A stretch of 62,183 nt of DNA from Lachnospiraceae bacterium (GTDB taxonomy: Bacteria; Bacillota; Clostridia; Lachnospirales; Lachnospiraceae). This document shows positions 27,126-34,537 of this stretch, in pieces (within the stretch, counting starts at the first letter, position 1; every line of letters begins with the position of its first letter). The notes beneath the pieces are model-generated. The model was not told the DNA's origin and did no database searches. It saw only the letters and a program-made list of their open reading frames with translations. Made by a program: the position numbers and the translations under genes. The stretch covers positions 1 to 62,183 of the forward strand of contig JAGBMJ010000005.1 of assembly GCA_017634975.1 (NCBI GenBank), in the 5' to 3' direction.

Positions 27126-28409
27126 TCAATCGTTATTATTCTGTGTCTGGCGCTTCCGCACAAACTCATGTCTGGTTCCCGTATAACGATCCAGCTGGTT
27201 GGTAAGCGCAAACGAGTTGTCCACCAGGAAATGGTCCGCCTGTGTCTTTTCCGAAGCAACCATTGCCGCTTTAGCGGAGGATAAGGAAATCCCGCCCACG
27301 ATCAGACCGATGACTATCGAAGCGATCAAGGCCGTCCCGAACTCACCCAGGATAAAATACAGGAGGATCGTTGCGATCACTGCGGTGATCAGGGCTGTAG
27401 ACAGAAACAGCTTGGTACTCTTACCGGAATCGATCGGCAGATCACCTACCACCTTTCCGCTCTGTCCGTTCATTGCAAAACTGTATACCTGTCCGTTCCA
27501 CTGGGTGGAAAGCATCCACACCGGCAGCATACAGTAGCGCACACGTCCGTCACGGATATTGATATTCTCCGCCGTCGCATTTACACTGGAATAGCCTTTT
27601 ACGGTATCGCGGATCTTCTGCTTTGCCGTCGAACGGATACGTCCGTCCACACGTTCCTTCACCGCATTGGCATCTTCATCGTATTTGTTTGCCACATACC
27701 CGGACATATAGGCGGGATTGTAATCCGTGATCTTGGAATAATCAAACGGCTCTAAGGAATCCATATAGGCGTCCTTCATTTCCTTGGAAGCATCTGCCGG
27801 CACCTTTTCAAAACGCATCTTTGCGCTTCTGGTAACGGCATAGTCTTCAATCTCCTTCCAGACCTCATCCCCCTTATCATACTCCCGTTCTTTCGTAGCA
27901 CGATAGAAACAGTCACCATCGGTATCGCAGTCAAAGAGCCAGAACGGCACATACAGACCATTGATATTGTCAATACGGTTTTTATCGATAAAACTGTCCG
28001 GGATCAGTTTCTTCCCCTTATAGAAATTATGCAGTGCTTCCTGTGCTTTGGCCTTATCCACCGCAAAAGGAATGATACCGTCCGGCAGGTTGATGCCCTC
28101 AAAGGTATCCTTGATGACCAGCGGATTGCCGCAATACGGACATTCCGTCGCGCCCACATTTTCTTCCGCTACCAGAACAGCCGCACAGGTATTGCAGACA
28201 TATTCCTTCATGCCTGTCCCGTCCATCTGCTGTGTTGCCGACTGCTGCCAGTCCGTCACCTCTTCCTTGACCTGCGTATCCTGTGAGAATTCCGACATAT
28301 CAAACTGACTGTCGCAATACTCACAAACCATCTTGTTCAGATCGCCGCGAAACGCCAGCGGTCCCCCACAGTTCGGACACTTATAATCATGAAATCCGTT
28401 ATCTGCCAT
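27126..28409 (-). CDS. Zinc-ribbon membrane protein
   Basis: This protein of about 427 residues starts with two zinc ribbons (YKCPNCGG with YCDSQFD, then VCNTCAAVL with CPYCGNPL), followed by a conserved beta-rich region (about 90-320) with KKLIPDSFIDKNRI and LPVWMLSTQWNG, and two spans near 330-385. The layout is that of the TFIIB-type zinc-ribbon membrane proteins common in Firmicutes, whose function is not established. The start is chosen at the ATG after GGGGGTAGG. It has its own promoter at 28457-28485. Confidence 0.85.
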   Translation of the reverse strand: MADNGFHDYKCPNCGGPLAFRGDLNKMVCEYCDSQFDMSEFSQDTQVKEEVTDWQQSATQQMDGTGMKEYVCNTCAAVLVAEENVGATECPYCGNPLVIKDTFEGINLPDGIIPFAVDKAKAQEALHNFYKGKKLIPDSFIDKNRIDNINGLYVPFWLFDCDTDGDCFYRATKEREYDKGDEVWKEIEDYAVTRSAKMRFEKVPADASKEMKDAYMDSLEPFDYSKITDYNPAYMSGYVANKYDEDANAVKERVDGRIRSTAKQKIRDTVKGYSSVNATAENINIRDGRVRYCMLPVWMLSTQWNGQVYSFAMNGQSGKVVGDLPIDSGKSTKLFLSTALITAVIATILLYFILGEFGTALIASIVIGLIVGGISLSSAKAAMVASEKTQADHFLVDNSFALTNQLDRYTGTRHEFVRKRQTQNNND

Positions 28410-28456
28410 TTTTCCTACCCCCATATAACAAGTTTTTTGGCTTATCACCAATACTA

Positions 28457-28485
28457 ACTATAACAGAGAAACGATTGTTTTGCAA
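28457..28485 (-). promoter_or_regulatory. Promoter of the zinc-ribbon gene
   Basis: -35 TTGCAA (28480-28485), a 17-base spacer and -10 TATAGT (28457-28462) lie on the minus strand about 50 bases before the start codon. Confidence 0.75.
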
Positions 28486-28508
28486 ACGTATTGTTGCTGA
28501 AATGAGAC

Positions 28509-28524
28509 TACTTCACGTGAAACA
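28509..28524. promoter_or_regulatory. parS-like site
   Basis: TACTTCACGTGAAACA matches the Spo0J/ParB site consensus TGTTTCACGTGAAACA at 14 of 16 positions. The 10-base core TTCACGTGAA is a perfect palindrome and the right half-site is exact. It lies in the intergenic region between the zinc-ribbon gene and the DUF4250-like gene. Confidence 0.6.
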
Positions 28525-28601
28525 TTTTTATACGGCAGACAATGGAAAAAATAGCACAAACATTTTCCCTTGCAAAGAAACATTTTCGTATCTTTCATGA
28601 A

Positions 28602-28646
28602 TTGTATTTCTGCGGTTTTGGAGATAGAATGTTAGCAACAACTAAC
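28602..28646 (+). promoter_or_regulatory. Promoter with operator-like palindrome
   Basis: -35 TTGTAT (28602-28607), a 17-base spacer and -10 TAGAAT (28625-28630) are followed at once by GTTAG-CAACAA-CTAAC (28631-28646), which covers the expected start site. The position is that of a repressor operator. Confidence 0.6.
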
Positions 28647-28666
28647 ACAAAACAAGGAGAGAGACC

Positions 28667-28846
28667 ATGATCCCAAAAGATCCTGTCATGCTGTTAAGCT
28701 ATGTGAACACCCAGCTGCGCGATAACTATTCTTCTCTGGCGGACTTTGCCGCATCCAACGGCCTAAACGAAACCGAACTCACCGAGAAGCTTGCTTCCAT
28801 CGGCTACACTTATGATGCGGGACAAAATCGTTTTGTTGCGAAATAA
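28667..28846 (+). CDS. Small DUF4250-like protein
   Basis: This 59-residue protein begins MIPKDPVMLLSYVNTQLRD and ends GYTYDAGQNRFV, matching the small cytoplasmic DUF4250 family as I remember it. It is a short helical protein without a membrane segment. An AAGGAGAG ribosome site lies 8 bases before the ATG. It has its own promoter with an operator-like palindrome, and its last codons carry the promoter of gpmI. Function is unknown. Confidence 0.85.
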   Translation: MIPKDPVMLLSYVNTQLRDNYSSLADFAASNGLNETELTEKLASIGYTYDAGQNRFVAK

Positions 28847-28864
28847 AAGGGCTTGTTGTATAAT
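28836..28864 (+). promoter_or_regulatory. Promoter of gpmI
   Basis: -35 TTGCGA (28836-28841) and -10 TATAAT (28859-28864) with a 17-base spacer overlap the end of the small DUF4250-like gene. The leader of about 90 bases contains the inverted repeat ACGCAG...CTGCGT (28887-28911). Confidence 0.7.
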
Positions 28865-28959
28865 CGAAATGTTGTGAAACTTGCCAACGCAGTACACACG
28901 CCGTTCTGCGTCTGGTTTGAACGAATAACCAAATCAACTTTCATAAAGGAGAAACAATT

Positions 28960-30555
28960 ATGAAACAAAGACCTGTTGTTTTAATGGTACTGGATGGTTA
29001 TGGTCTGTCCGACAATCCGGAGTCCAATGCCATCGCAATCGCAAAGACACCTGTTATGGATAAACTGGAAGCAGAATGTCCTTTTGTAAAGGGCTACGCT
29101 TCCGGTCTGGCGGTAGGTCTGCCGGACGGACAGATGGGCAACTCCGAAGTGGGGCATATGAACATCGGCTCCGGCCGCATCATCTATCAGGATCTGACCC
29201 TCATTACCAAATACATCGAAGACGGCGTATTCTTCAAGAACGAAGAATTGCTGCGCGCGATCGAGAACTGCAAGAAAAACAATTCTGACCTGCACATCTG
29301 GGGCCTGCTCTCCGACGGTGGTGTACACAGCCACAATACGCATCTGTACGCGATTTTGGAACTGTGCAAAAAGGAAGGTCTGGAGAATGTCTTTATCCAT
29401 CCGTTCTTTGACGGACGTGATACACCGCCTGCCTCCGGCAAAGGATATCTGCAGGAACTGGTAGACAAGACCAAAGAGATCGGCGTAGGCAGAGTCGCTT
29501 CCCTGTCCGGCCGTTACTACGCAATGGATCGTGATAACAACTGGGATCGTATCCAGAAGGCATACGACAGCCTGGTACTGGGCAAGGGTGTAGTAGCAAC
29601 CGATCCGGTTGCCGCTATGCAGGCATCCTATGATGATGGCGTAACGGACGAATTTGTTCTTCCGACCGTGATCACCGACGAAGCCGGCAAGCCGCTTTCC
29701 GTGGTAAAACCGAACGATTCCGTGATCTTCTTCAACTTCCGTCCGGACCGTGCAAGAGAGATCACCAAGGCATTCTGCTTCACCGATGAGGATATCGCTG
29801 CCCAGCCGGGGGATGCAGCGGATACCAAGTGCATCAAGTACCTGAAGCGAGCAAACGGTTATATGCCGCTGACTTATGTATGCTTTAAGGATTATGACGA
29901 GACCATCCCGAACAAGTTCGTAGCCTTCAAGAAGGAAGAGATCAAGAACACCTTTGGCGAATATCTGGCAAATAACGGTCTGAAGCAGCTGCGTATCGCT
30001 GAGACCGAGAAATATGCACACGTTACGTTCTTCTTTAACGGTGGTATCGAAGAGCCGAACAAAGATGAAGACCGCATCCTGGTAAACTCTCCGGCAGTTG
30101 CTACCTACGACCTGAAGCCGGAAATGAGCGCACCGGAAGTCAGCGAGAAGCTGGATGCTATGATCACCTCCGGCAAGTATGATGTAGTGATCATCAACTT
30201 TGCAAACCCGGATATGGTCGGCCACACCGGTGTACTGGAAGCTGCCGTAAAGGCAGTGGAACGTATCGATGAATGTGTAGGCGCTGCCGTAGAAGCCGTA
30301 AAGCAGATGGACGGCGTACTCTTCATCTGTGCGGATCACGGCAACTGCGAACAGATGGTAGACTACACTACCGGCGCTCCGCATACCGCGCATACCACCA
30401 ACCCGGTACCGTTCATCCTCTACAACTACGATCCGGCTTACACCTTACGTGAAGGCGGACGCCTGTGTGACATCGCTCCGACCCTGCTCCAGATCATGGA
30501 TCTGCCGCAGCCGAAGGAAATGACCGGTGAAAGCCTGCTGGTGAAGAAAAACTAA
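28960..30555 (+). CDS. gpmI: 2,3-bisphosphoglycerate-independent phosphoglycerate mutase
   Basis: This 531-residue Mn-dependent enzyme of the alkaline phosphatase superfamily interconverts 3- and 2-phosphoglycerate in glycolysis. VLDGYGL near the start binds metal, GNSEVGH contains the Ser 62 nucleophile, and the C-terminal metal motifs INFANPDMVGHTG and CADHGNCEQM are intact. Length is normal for the family. It is a one-gene unit with its own promoter and a strong terminator. Confidence 0.97.
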   Translation: MKQRPVVLMVLDGYGLSDNPESNAIAIAKTPVMDKLEAECPFVKGYASGLAVGLPDGQMGNSEVGHMNIGSGRIIYQDLTLITKYIEDGVFFKNEELLRAIENCKKNNSDLHIWGLLSDGGVHSHNTHLYAILELCKKEGLENVFIHPFFDGRDTPPASGKGYLQELVDKTKEIGVGRVASLSGRYYAMDRDNNWDRIQKAYDSLVLGKGVVATDPVAAMQASYDDGVTDEFVLPTVITDEAGKPLSVVKPNDSVIFFNFRPDRAREITKAFCFTDEDIAAQPGDAADTKCIKYLKRANGYMPLTYVCFKDYDETIPNKFVAFKKEEIKNTFGEYLANNGLKQLRIAETEKYAHVTFFFNGGIEEPNKDEDRILVNSPAVATYDLKPEMSAPEVSEKLDAMITSGKYDVVIINFANPDMVGHTGVLEAAVKAVERIDECVGAAVEAVKQMDGVLFICADHGNCEQMVDYTTGAPHTAHTTNPVPFILYNYDPAYTLREGGRLCDIAPTLLQIMDLPQPKEMTGESLLVKKN

Positions 30556-30582
30556 TAAAGAGGGACATATCACCCCTCATCT

Positions 30583-30614
30583 GCCCTTCCCGTAAAGGGA
30601 AGGGCTTTTTTATT
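30583..30614 (+). terminator. gpmI terminator
   Basis: GCCCTTCCC-GTAAA-GGGAAGGGC forms a 9-bp stem followed by TTTTTTATTT. Confidence 0.95.
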
Positions 30615-30627
30615 TACGCCAAATATT

Positions 30628-30657
30628 ATAAAAAACACAGCAGACGAATCTGCTGTG
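30628..30657 (-). terminator. Terminator of the major pilin gene
   Basis: On the minus strand CACAGCAGA / TCTGCTGTG form a 9-bp stem with a 4-base loop, followed by TTTTTTATAAT. Confidence 0.9.
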
Positions 30658-30685
30658 CTGACCTCAAATTATTATCTATAATCAA

Positions 30686-31144
30686 TCAACCACCATTCGT
30701 TCCATCAAAACCTGACGGTTTATCTGCCGACCAAGTATTGTTCATCAGATAATAATTATTACCATTAATTGTTACATGCATTTTTAATATCTGATAAGAA
30801 TTATTCGTCTTATCAAGAGTAACCGCATCATAACTTACCGGGACCCCATCCAAAGTATAATTATTGTTACTACCTGTAGCGCCTACAAGCCGCCAAACAC
30901 TTGAAGCCTCTACTTTATCCTCTAAATTACCATTACCATCCCACTTTGCATATGCTTCTGCAAGAGCTGATTGATATGCAACTCTAACCGTTTGCGCCGT
31001 GGAGAAATCTTTCTCCTTCTTCGCTCTGTCAATATACCCCATCAGTGTCGGCACCAGAATCGCTGCCAAAATTGCAAGAATGACCAAAACTACGATCAGC
31101 TCAACTAATGTGAAACCTTTGTTGTTCATTTTTCTTCTCTTCAT
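30686..31144 (-). CDS. Type IV major pilin-like protein
   Basis: This protein of about 152 residues has a short basic leader MKRRKMNNKG, then the prepilin cleavage motif G|FTLVELIVVLVILAILAA, with Glu at +5, which runs into the N-terminal helix (VPTLMGYIDRAKKEKDFSTA). The rest is a small Asn/Ser/Tyr-rich globular head. It should be cleaved and methylated by a prepilin peptidase and assembled by the PilB/PilC machinery encoded to the right. The start shown is the ATG 9 bases after AAAGGAG; the ATG two codons earlier is the alternative. Having its own promoter and terminator fits a major pilin needed in excess. Confidence 0.9.
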   Translation of the reverse strand: MKRRKMNNKGFTLVELIVVLVILAILAAILVPTLMGYIDRAKKEKDFSTAQTVRVAYQSALAEAYAKWDGNGNLEDKVEASSVWRLVGATGSNNNYTLDGVPVSYDAVTLDKTNNSYQILKMHVTINGNNYYLMNNTWSADKPSGFDGTNGG

Positions 31145-31226
31145 AATCATGTACTCCTTTACCTTTAGATTTTTTATTGGTGGGACATCCTGTCCCTCTG
31201 CCACAACTATTATATGTATCGGTACA

Positions 31227-31255
31227 ATTATACAAAACTTTAGGGGAATTATCAA
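31227..31255 (-). promoter_or_regulatory. Promoter of the major pilin gene
   Basis: -35 TTGATA (31250-31255), a 17-base spacer and a perfect -10 TATAAT (31227-31232) on the minus strand. The leader is about 75 bases long. Further right, ATGTAAA (31321-31327) and TTTACAT (31355-31361) form a widely spaced inverted repeat of unknown meaning; nothing else is evident in 31256-31444. Confidence 0.8.
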
Positions 31256-31444
31256 TAAATTTTATGCACATCTTTTTGCAACATTTTTATATATATTGTG
31301 CAATTACCCATAATCCAGCTATGTAAACCGGATAGAAGGCCCCTCTGAAAAGACTTTACATCTCACGAAGATAATGCTATTATTGCTTATGCTGTTTCTG
31401 GAAATCTTATTGGCAGTTCGCCACATTTTTCCACGAAATTATAG

Positions 31445-31473
31445 TTGCAGGCAATAAACAGTTTCTTTATAAT
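31445..31473 (+). promoter_or_regulatory. Promoter of the small two-gene cassette
   Basis: -35 TTGCAG (31445-31450), a 17-base spacer and -10 TATAAT (31468-31473). The predicted start overlaps the AAAGGAGAG ribosome site, so the leader is very short (about 10 bases). Confidence 0.7.
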
Positions 31474-31489
31474 GAAAGGAGAGATGTGA

Positions 31490-31711
31490 GTGAAAAAAAC
31501 ATTTATTAAGCGACCAAGCGATATTCCCCGACCGGAACAGGAAAAGATCCGCCACGAAATAAATACCTTTTACTTCAAGTACAAAAGTAAATCACGAATA
31601 TGGCATCGTTCTGTAGGTTTAGACGACAAGTATTATATCTACATTGTGGATAATTTCGGTTTTGATGACTATCAAATGATCGCAAGAATACCGGATTGGG
31701 AGGAGGAATGA
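31490..31711 (+). CDS. Small uncharacterised protein, first gene of cassette
   Basis: This 73-residue protein uses a GTG start after AAAGGAGAG. It is basic at the N-terminus (KKTFIKRPSD) and acidic at the C-terminus (ARIPDWEEE), rich in aromatic residues, and contains YYIYIVDNFGFDDYQMIA. There is no signal peptide or membrane span. I do not recognise a family. Its stop overlaps the ribosome site region of the second gene, so the two are co-translated. Confidence 0.65.
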   Translation: MKKTFIKRPSDIPRPEQEKIRHEINTFYFKYKSKSRIWHRSVGLDDKYYIYIVDNFGFDDYQMIARIPDWEEE

Positions 31712-31713
31712 AT

Positions 31714-31944
31714 ATGGAATACTTTATGAATCTGCTGAAAAATGTTACTGATTCCTACGATGATTTTGTTCGCGGTGTCATCTCCTATGTAAAGATTCCC
31801 GGAAATGAATATAAGCAAAATCTGATCGAGGAGTATATACAGGATCACCCTTCATCAAATACCTCAGATGTAACTAATTATATTTTAGAGGAAACCGATT
31901 TTTGGAGCGAATATAAAGAAAAGAAAGTTGCAAACTATAGATAA
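31714..31944 (+). CDS. Small uncharacterised protein, second gene of cassette
   Basis: This 76-residue protein starts MEYFMNLLKNVTDSYDDFVR and is mostly helical and acidic, with no membrane segment. The ATG at 31714 lies 7 bases after GGAGG; an ATG at 31708 is possible. It ends ETDFWSEYKEKKV. No family is recognised. A toxin-antitoxin, immunity or phage-derived role is possible, but nothing in the sequence shows it. Confidence 0.65.
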   Translation: MEYFMNLLKNVTDSYDDFVRGVISYVKIPGNEYKQNLIEEYIQDHPSSNTSDVTNYILEETDFWSEYKEKKVANYR

Positions 31945-31949
31945 TGAAT

Positions 31950-31978
31950 GTCCTCCCCAACCGGGGAGGACTTGTTTT
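31950..31978 (+). terminator. Terminator of the small cassette
   Basis: GTCCTCCCC-AACC-GGGGAGGAC is a perfect 9-bp stem followed by TTGTTTT. It reaches into the stop codon of the convergent pilB gene. Confidence 0.85.
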
Positions 31979-33665
31979 ACTCGTTATACGCGATACGCTG
32001 CACCTCTTCCATCGTGGTGACGCCTTCTTCCAGCAGACGGAGTGCTGCCATCTTGATGCTCTCCATCCCCTGATATTCAATGGCATACTTTGTGATCTCT
32101 TCTGCGGTTGCACCGGCTGCGATCATACTGCGTACCATCTTATCTGCCACCAATACCTCATGCACGGCGATACGTCCGGAATATCCGGTATTGTGACATT
32201 TCGAGCATCCCATCGCCTTCTTCGCCGTCGGGATATCCCTGCCAGCAAATTCCCGCTCGGCATCATCCAACCCTACCACCTGTCCGCAATACGGGCATAC
32301 CTTACGGAGAAGTCGCTGAGCCACCGCACCTACCAGAGCCGAGGACAGCAGATACGGTTCTGCTCCCATATCGATCAGACGGATGATGGTGGATACCGCA
32401 TCGTTGGTATGCAGGGTGGAAAGCACCAGGTGACCGGTGATCGCGGCGCGAAGAGAAATGCTTGCAGTTTCGGGATCTCGCGTCTCACCGACCATGATAA
32501 CATCCGGATCCTGTCGCAGCAGAGCCCGCAAGCCCACTTCAAAGGTAAGTCCCGCCGTCGGATGTACCTGCATCTGGTTCAGATGCGCCAGGTTCTTCTC
32601 CACCGGATCCTCAATGGTCGAGATGTTTACCGGCTTGGTCGCCAGAGAACCGAGCGCCATATATAGGGTTGTCGTCTTACCGGAACCGGTCGGACCGGTG
32701 ATGTAGATCAGACCATTCGGCGATTTCAGCATTTTGATAAACTTATTGTAGTTATTTGGTGTCATACCAAAGGTATCGCTGCGGTCAATGTCGGAATTGG
32801 ACGCCAGGATACGCATTACCACCTTTTCGCCGAATACGGTCGGGATCACACTGACACGGACGTTGACGATCTGATCGCGGATACGGATACGGAAATGTCC
32901 GTCCTGCGGTACACGGCGTTCCGCGATATCCAGTTCACCAATGATCTTGATACGTGCCACCAGTGCGTTCTGCACGTTTTTATTCAGAGTCATATAGTTC
33001 AAAAGCACACCGTCCGTACGCATACGCACCAGGATCTCTTTTTCAAACGGTTCGATATGCACGTCGGATACGCCGTCCTGATAAGCTTTATCCAAAAGCG
33101 AGTTCACCAGATTGATGATAGGAGCATCATCCGCTGTCGCATTAGCATCAATGATGACTTCCTGGGTTTCGCTGGCGGATGCGTTTTCACTCGCGTTTGC
33201 CGCCGCCTGCTTGGTCTTGATCGCTGCGTAATGATAGGTGATGGCATCTTTCAGCGGCTGGGATTCTGCCAGCAGGGAATGGATATTCATACCTGTGGTC
33301 TGACGGACATCCTCAATCGCATACAGGTTCAGCGGGTCATTCATTGCCACCGTCAACAGACCATCCTGCAAAGATACCGGCAGGATCAGATACTGCTGCG
33401 CCATCTGGATCGGTATGGTCTTTACTGCCTCTTCCTCTACCGGATAGGTGGAGATGTCGATCAGGCTGGTCTGCAGACGATCTGCCAACGCTGTCAGCAT
33501 CTGCCGTTCCTGCACATACCCCTGCTCGATCAGGATCTGACCGATACGTTTGGAACGATCCTGTTTCTGCAGAGCCAGCGCCTCCATCAGCTGTGCCTCC
33601 GTGATGTACCCGGAATTGACCATTAAGTCGCCCAGTCGTATTTCTTTTATGAGTTTATTATCCAT
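31977..33665 (-). CDS. pilB: Type IV pilus assembly ATPase PilB (GspE family) with MshEN-like N-terminus
   Basis: This 562-residue hexameric ATPase should power pilin polymerisation from the cytoplasm. The Walker A motif is GPTGSGKTTTLYMALGS, with Asp/His boxes around it, and the C-terminal metal-binding tetracysteine is CPYCGQ...CSKCHNTGYSGR. The N-terminus holds two tandem motifs, RLGDLMVNSGYITEAQL (from residue 10) and RIGQILIEQGYVQERQM (from residue 40), close to the c-di-GMP-binding MshEN consensus. No PilT retraction ATPase is found in the window. It is the last gene of the pilus operon, which runs from the right. Confidence 0.93.
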   Translation of the reverse strand: MDNKLIKEIRLGDLMVNSGYITEAQLMEALALQKQDRSKRIGQILIEQGYVQERQMLTALADRLQTSLIDISTYPVEEEAVKTIPIQMAQQYLILPVSLQDGLLTVAMNDPLNLYAIEDVRQTTGMNIHSLLAESQPLKDAITYHYAAIKTKQAAANASENASASETQEVIIDANATADDAPIINLVNSLLDKAYQDGVSDVHIEPFEKEILVRMRTDGVLLNYMTLNKNVQNALVARIKIIGELDIAERRVPQDGHFRIRIRDQIVNVRVSVIPTVFGEKVVMRILASNSDIDRSDTFGMTPNNYNKFIKMLKSPNGLIYITGPTGSGKTTTLYMALGSLATKPVNISTIEDPVEKNLAHLNQMQVHPTAGLTFEVGLRALLRQDPDVIMVGETRDPETASISLRAAITGHLVLSTLHTNDAVSTIIRLIDMGAEPYLLSSALVGAVAQRLLRKVCPYCGQVVGLDDAEREFAGRDIPTAKKAMGCSKCHNTGYSGRIAVHEVLVADKMVRSMIAAGATAEEITKYAIEYQGMESIKMAALRLLEEGVTTMEEVQRIAYNE

Positions 33666-33703
33666 ATATCATAATCTCCTCGCTCAAGTTTTCCCCTCCG
33701 GTA

Positions 33704-34534
33704 TCAATCTTTCTTCCTTGGCACTTCGATGCCTGCCATCTTTTCGTCGTACATATACAGTCTCAGCCGTACCGTCAGCTGTTTTTCACGGCTGTCCGAT
33801 ACCAGCACGGTCCCATCTTCCAAAGTCCGCACGACCGGCGGCATCTCATCCCAGGCAAAACCGGTCACGCGAACAGACGGTTTCACCAGAATATCATCCA
33901 AAAGCTTCTGCGCCCGATCTGCAGTTCCGGTCAGTACGATCGTCACATCCGCCGCCCGAACCCCGGATGCTGTGGTATCCTTTACCATCATCTGTTTTTC
34001 AGAATATACCTCCAACGGCGTCTTAACAAAATTCACCATCAGATCATCCGCAGAAATACCTTCCGAAGAAGAATCCGTATCCGTTTCTTCCGAAGCTGTA
34101 TTGGAAGACGAAGATGATGAGGAACTCTCTCTTGCCGCCAATACCTTTCCGATCTCAGAATGCTTATATGGCATTTCCTCCAAAGCGGAGATTGGCATAG
34201 CGATCAGCAGATCCTTCGCCCGCAGACCAAATCCCAGCACATACATAGTGAACATCTTATCGATCTCGGAGGAATCCATAGGCGCATAATATTCTCCGGT
34301 AGCCTCCTCCAGATCTTCTTCAAACGTGTCCATCAGGATCTGTGCCGATGTGAGTCCCATCACCTTATTCTCATTCTGCTGTTTCAATGCCTGCGCCGAC
34401 ACGATATCTTCATCTGTTTCCATGATCGACTTGATGATCGGCCGCATCAGGACCCAACCGAATACAAACAGGATCACGATGAATCCCAGCATATATAAGA
34501 GTTTTTTGTCTCTCGGTGTTAATGTAGCTTCCAT
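33704..34534 (-). CDS. PilO/GspM-like pilus alignment protein
   Basis: This 276-residue protein has one N-terminal span (about 14-32) and an outside part with a helical coiled-coil stretch, a serine-rich linker (about 136-160) and a ferredoxin-like C-terminal fold. Topology and position directly after the PilM-PilN fusion match PilO, which links the inner-membrane platform to the pilus. The similarity is structural and contextual rather than by strong motif. Confidence 0.75.
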   Translation of the reverse strand: MEATLTPRDKKLLYMLGFIVILFVFGWVLMRPIIKSIMETDEDIVSAQALKQQNENKVMGLTSAQILMDTFEEDLEEATGEYYAPMDSSEIDKMFTMYVLGFGLRAKDLLIAMPISALEEMPYKHSEIGKVLAARESSSSSSSSNTASEETDTDSSSEGISADDLMVNFVKTPLEVYSEKQMMVKDTTASGVRAADVTIVLTGTADRAQKLLDDILVKPSVRVTGFAWDEMPPVVRTLEDGTVLVSDSREKQLTVRLRLYMYDEKMAGIEVPRKKD

Positions 34535-34537
34535 TGA

